From contig NZ_CP109090.1 in NCBI RefSeq assembly GCF_035917575.1, positions 6,634,001-6,698,000 on the forward strand: a stretch of DNA of 64,000 nt. The letters are read 5' to 3'. Origin of the DNA: Streptomyces sp. NBC_01788. GTDB taxonomy: Bacteria; Actinomycetota; Actinomycetes; Streptomycetales; Streptomycetaceae. Under the pieces are notes generated by a model that ran no database searches, was not told where the DNA came from, and saw only the letters and a list, made by a program, of their open reading frames with translations. The position numbers were made by a program, and so were the translations under genes. Shown piece after piece: positions 34,450 through 64,000 of the stretch. Numbering within the stretch: the first letter of the stretch is position 1; every line of letters starts with the position of its first letter.

Positions 34450-36178
34450 GAGCGGCTTCCTCTCGGGTGCGCTGCGAGAGCGCGATCTCGCGGTAGGTGG
34501 GACTGTCACGCAGCAGCACGTCATGGGTGCCGGTGGCGGCGATGCCACCCTGGTCCAGGACGACGATCCGGTCGGCGCCGCGTACGGAGGCCACCCGCTG
34601 CGCCACGGCGATCACGGTGGCGCCCGCCGTCCAGGGCACGAGGGCCTCCCGCAGGGCCGCCTCCGTGCTCTGGTCGAGCGCCGAGAAGGAGTCGTCGAAG
34701 AGGTAGACGGCGGGGCGGCGCAGCAGCGCCCGCGCGATCGCCAGCCGCTGGCGCTGGCCGCCGGAGACGGTGGTGCCGCCCTGGGCGATCTCCGCGTCGA
34801 GGCCGCCGAGCCGGGTCACGAAGCCGTCCGCCTGGGCGACCCGCAGCACCTCCCACAGCTCCTCCTCCGTGGCGTCCGGTCGGCCGAAGCGCAGATTGGT
34901 CGCGACGGTCCCGGCGAACAGGTACGGCCGCTGCGGTACGTAGCCCACGGCGTCGGCCAGCACCGACGGGTCCAGTTCACGCACATCCGTGCCGCCGATC
35001 CGTACCTCGCCCGCGGTCGCGTCGACCAGCCGCAGGATCAGGTTCAGCAGTGTGGTCTTGCCGGAGCCGGTGCTGCCGAGGATCGCAACCCGTTCACCGG
35101 GTCGCAGCGTCAGTGACAGGTCCCGCAGTACGGCGTTCTCGGCGCCCGGGTGGCGGAACTCGGCTCCCAGCAGCTCGACCTGCCCGGCGGGGCCCGTCAT
35201 GGGCCGCGGCGCGGCGGGCGGGACGACATCGGTCTCCGCTTCGAGGACCTCCGTGATCCGCTCCGCGGACACCCGGGCCCGCGGCACGTTCAGGAACACG
35301 AAGGCGAGCATCACCACGGACATGAGGATGAGTGACAGATAGCTGAGGAAGGCGCTGAGCGAGCCGATCCGCATGCTGTCCGAGTCGATCCGCCGGGCCC
35401 CCACCCACAACAGCGCCAGGGTGAAGAGGTTCATCAGCAGCAGGACCGTCGGCAGCATCACCGCGATGAGCCGGCCCACTCCCAGGTTCAGGCCGAGGAG
35501 TTCGTCGTTGGTGCGGGTGAAGCGCCCGCTCTCGTAGGAGTCGCGGGCGAAGGAACGCACCACGCGCACGCCGGTGATCCGCTCCCGCAGCAGCCGTCCC
35601 AGCCGGTCCAGCGTCACCTGCAGCCGGGCGTACAGCGCGGCCATGCGGGCCAGCAGGAAACCGAAGCCGGCGCCCACAATCAGCACCATCAGGACGAGGA
35701 CCAGCGCCATCGGCACGTCCTGGCGCAGTGCGAGCATCACACTGCCCAGACACATCAGGGGAGCCGCGACGAAGATGCCGAGCCCGGACTGGGCGAGGTT
35801 CTGCACCTGCTGCACGTCGTTCACCGAGCGGGTCAGCAGCGACGGGGTGCCGAACCGGCCGATCTCGCGGGCGGAGAAGTCCAGCACGCGGCGGAAGACG
35901 GCGGACCGCAGGTCCCGCCCCAGGGCGGTGGAGGTACGCGCGCCCAGCGCCGCGGCACCCAGCGCCGCGGCGATCTGGACCAGCGCCACCACCGCCATCG
36001 TCGCGCCGATGACGCCGATGCGATCGCTGTCCTCGCGGACGACTCCCTCATCGATGAGCGCGGCGCCCAGCGTCGGCAGCAGCAGCGTGCCGAGGATCTG
36101 CACCAGGTGCAGGGCGACCAGAGCGGCAACGGATCTCGCGTAGGGGCGCAGTCGTGTGCCCATGAGTTTCAACAGCAC
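34430..36178 (-). CDS. nysH: ABC exporter half-transporter, NysH/AmphH type
   Basis: The 582-residue partner exporter starts at GTG 36178 (VLLKLMGTRLRPYARSVAAL), with GGGGTG 7 nt upstream. Family members begin with the same LLxLLRxHLRPY segment, so this was preferred to the ATG at 36163. The ATPase has Walker A GSTGSGKTT and signature VSGGQRQRLAIARAL. Walker B ends in Asp (VYLFDDSFSALD) and the H-loop His is Gln (VAQRVASV). The defects here and in the partner's signature fall in the same composite site. Divergent from nysDIII across a 287-bp region with two operator-like sites. Confidence 0.88.
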   Translation of the reverse strand: MLLKLMGTRLRPYARSVAALVALHLVQILGTLLLPTLGAALIDEGVVREDSDRIGVIGATMAVVALVQIAAALGAAALGARTSTALGRDLRSAVFRRVLDFSAREIGRFGTPSLLTRSVNDVQQVQNLAQSGLGIFVAAPLMCLGSVMLALRQDVPMALVLVLMVLIVGAGFGFLLARMAALYARLQVTLDRLGRLLRERITGVRVVRSFARDSYESGRFTRTNDELLGLNLGVGRLIAVMLPTVLLLMNLFTLALLWVGARRIDSDSMRIGSLSAFLSYLSLILMSVVMLAFVFLNVPRARVSAERITEVLEAETDVVPPAAPRPMTGPAGQVELLGAEFRHPGAENAVLRDLSLTLRPGERVAILGSTGSGKTTLLNLILRLVDATAGEVRIGGTDVRELDPSVLADAVGYVPQRPYLFAGTVATNLRFGRPDATEEELWEVLRVAQADGFVTRLGGLDAEIAQGGTTVSGGQRQRLAIARALLRRPAVYLFDDSFSALDQSTEAALREALVPWTAGATVIAVAQRVASVRGADRIVVLDQGGIAATGTHDVLLRDSPTYREIALSQRTREEAAHGAGRS

Positions 36179-36268
36179 GGAATGACACCCCGGTCGACGG
36201 TGGGCAGGAGCCGCCCATTGGAGCGGAGTCGGCCGGCACACCGACCGGGTCATTCGACCCCATGCCGC

Positions 36269-36284
36269 ACCCGGATTTCCCTAG
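36269..36284. promoter_or_regulatory. PAS-LuxR (PimM-type) operator-like site 1
   Basis: ACCCGGATTTCCCTAG agrees at 13 of 16 positions with the PimM/AmphRIV operator consensus CTVGGGAWWTCCCBAG as I recall it. It lies in the nysH-nysDIII divergent gap, closer to nysH, and may serve nysH. Confidence 0.65.
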
Positions 36285-36310
36285 TGTTCGTCCCCGCCGC
36301 ATCGGCACTC

Positions 36311-36326
36311 GCCGGGAATTCCCTAG
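36311..36326. promoter_or_regulatory. PAS-LuxR (PimM-type) operator-like site 2
   Basis: GCCGGGAATTCCCTAG agrees at 14 of 16 positions with the PimM consensus and keeps the CGGGAATTCCC dyad. It is 140 bp upstream of the nysDIII start. A TTGACA follows at 36342-36347, a possible -35 element. Confidence 0.72.
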
Positions 36327-36351
36327 TAACTCCGAGAAGCGTTGACATTGA

Positions 36352-37500
<1,149 letters not shown>

Positions 37501-37522
37501 CGGGCGAAAGCCCCTCCAACTA

Positions 37523-37538
37523 CTAGGGATTTCCTGCC
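37523..37538. promoter_or_regulatory. PAS-LuxR (PimM-type) operator-like site 3
   Basis: CTAGGGATTTCCTGCC agrees at 13 of 16 positions with the PimM consensus, with a perfect left half CTAGGGA. It lies 131 bp before the PKS start, just ahead of the hairpin at 37552. Confidence 0.65.
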
Positions 37539-37551
37539 GGACTTCCAGCCA

Positions 37552-37598
37552 GACTCGCCTCATGGCTTCTCCCGCCGGGGAGAGCCATGAGGCGAGTC
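37552..37598 (+). terminator. Terminator-like hairpin between nysDIII and the PKS gene
   Basis: A 16-bp outer stem (GACTCGCCTCATGGCT and complement) continues, past one bulged T, into a CTCCC/GGGAG inner stem with a short loop. It is the right distance from the nysDIII stop to end that transcript. The PKS then needs its own promoter between here and 37670, or one overlapping the hairpin. Confidence 0.85.
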
Positions 37599-37669
37599 GG
37601 TGTTCTGCAGCACGGCGCAGAAATTTCGGCGATGCGTGTACGGCCGTCGGCCGTCGGGATGGGTTGAGG

Positions 37670-64000
<26,331 letters not shown>

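Overview
The window is very GC-rich DNA with GC-ending codons, short or overlapping gene junctions, actinobacterial regulator families (PucR, IclR, GntR/FCD) and a giant modular polyketide synthase. This is typical of Streptomyces or a close relative. No rRNA, tRNA, CRISPR array or insertion sequence was seen.

Left part, 1 to about 15.0 kb, all on the minus strand: a long catabolic operon running from a Tat/lipoprotein solute-binding protein (start 15034) leftward. It holds an ABC importer (two permeases and an ATPase), two amidohydrolases, an SMP-30 lactonase-like protein, a gamma-glutamyltransferase-like hydrolase, an unusual fusion of an allophanate-hydrolase C-terminal-like domain to a VOC domain, a thiamine-diphosphate E1 alpha/beta pair without E2/E3, a short-chain dehydrogenase, an M20 metallohydrolase and a PucR regulator cut by the window edge. 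I do not recognise the pathway; it looks like uptake and stepwise dismantling of an amide-rich nitrogen compound.

Middle part, about 15.3 to 32.6 kb: a creatine-to-pyruvate route. On the minus strand lies glyA-soxB-soxD-soxA-soxG-sdaA (heterotetrameric sarcosine oxidase, serine hydroxymethyltransferase, serine ammonia-lyase). It is divergent from a GntR regulator across an 18-bp perfect palindrome. On the plus strand are an MFS transporter and a clear creatinase, followed by an IclR regulator. Creatinase makes sarcosine and urea, sarcosine oxidase makes glycine and methylene-THF, GlyA combines these into serine, and SdaA yields pyruvate. Next comes a divergent unit: an NCS1 permease plus a NodB-fold hydrolase (possibly a cyclic amide or imide hydrolase) opposite a second PucR regulator. 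A decayed amidohydrolase remnant marks the boundary with the next region.

Right part, 32.6 to 64 kb: the edge of a mycosamine polyene macrolide cluster in nystatin/amphotericin-like order. It has two ABC half-exporters (nysG/nysH type, minus strand), GDP-mannose 4,6-dehydratase (nysDIII type, plus strand) and a nysI/amphI-type PKS that runs off the window after at least 8777 codons. The visible modules are KS-AT-DH-KR-ACP; KS-AT-KR-ACP; KS-AT(methylmalonyl)-KR-ACP; KS-AT-KR-ACP; KS-AT-dead KR-ACP; and KS-AT... This programme fits the last polyene double bond, the polyol, the carboxyl-bearing C16 and the C13 hemiketal ketone of this family. Three sites resembling the PAS-LuxR (PimM) operator flank the cluster genes.
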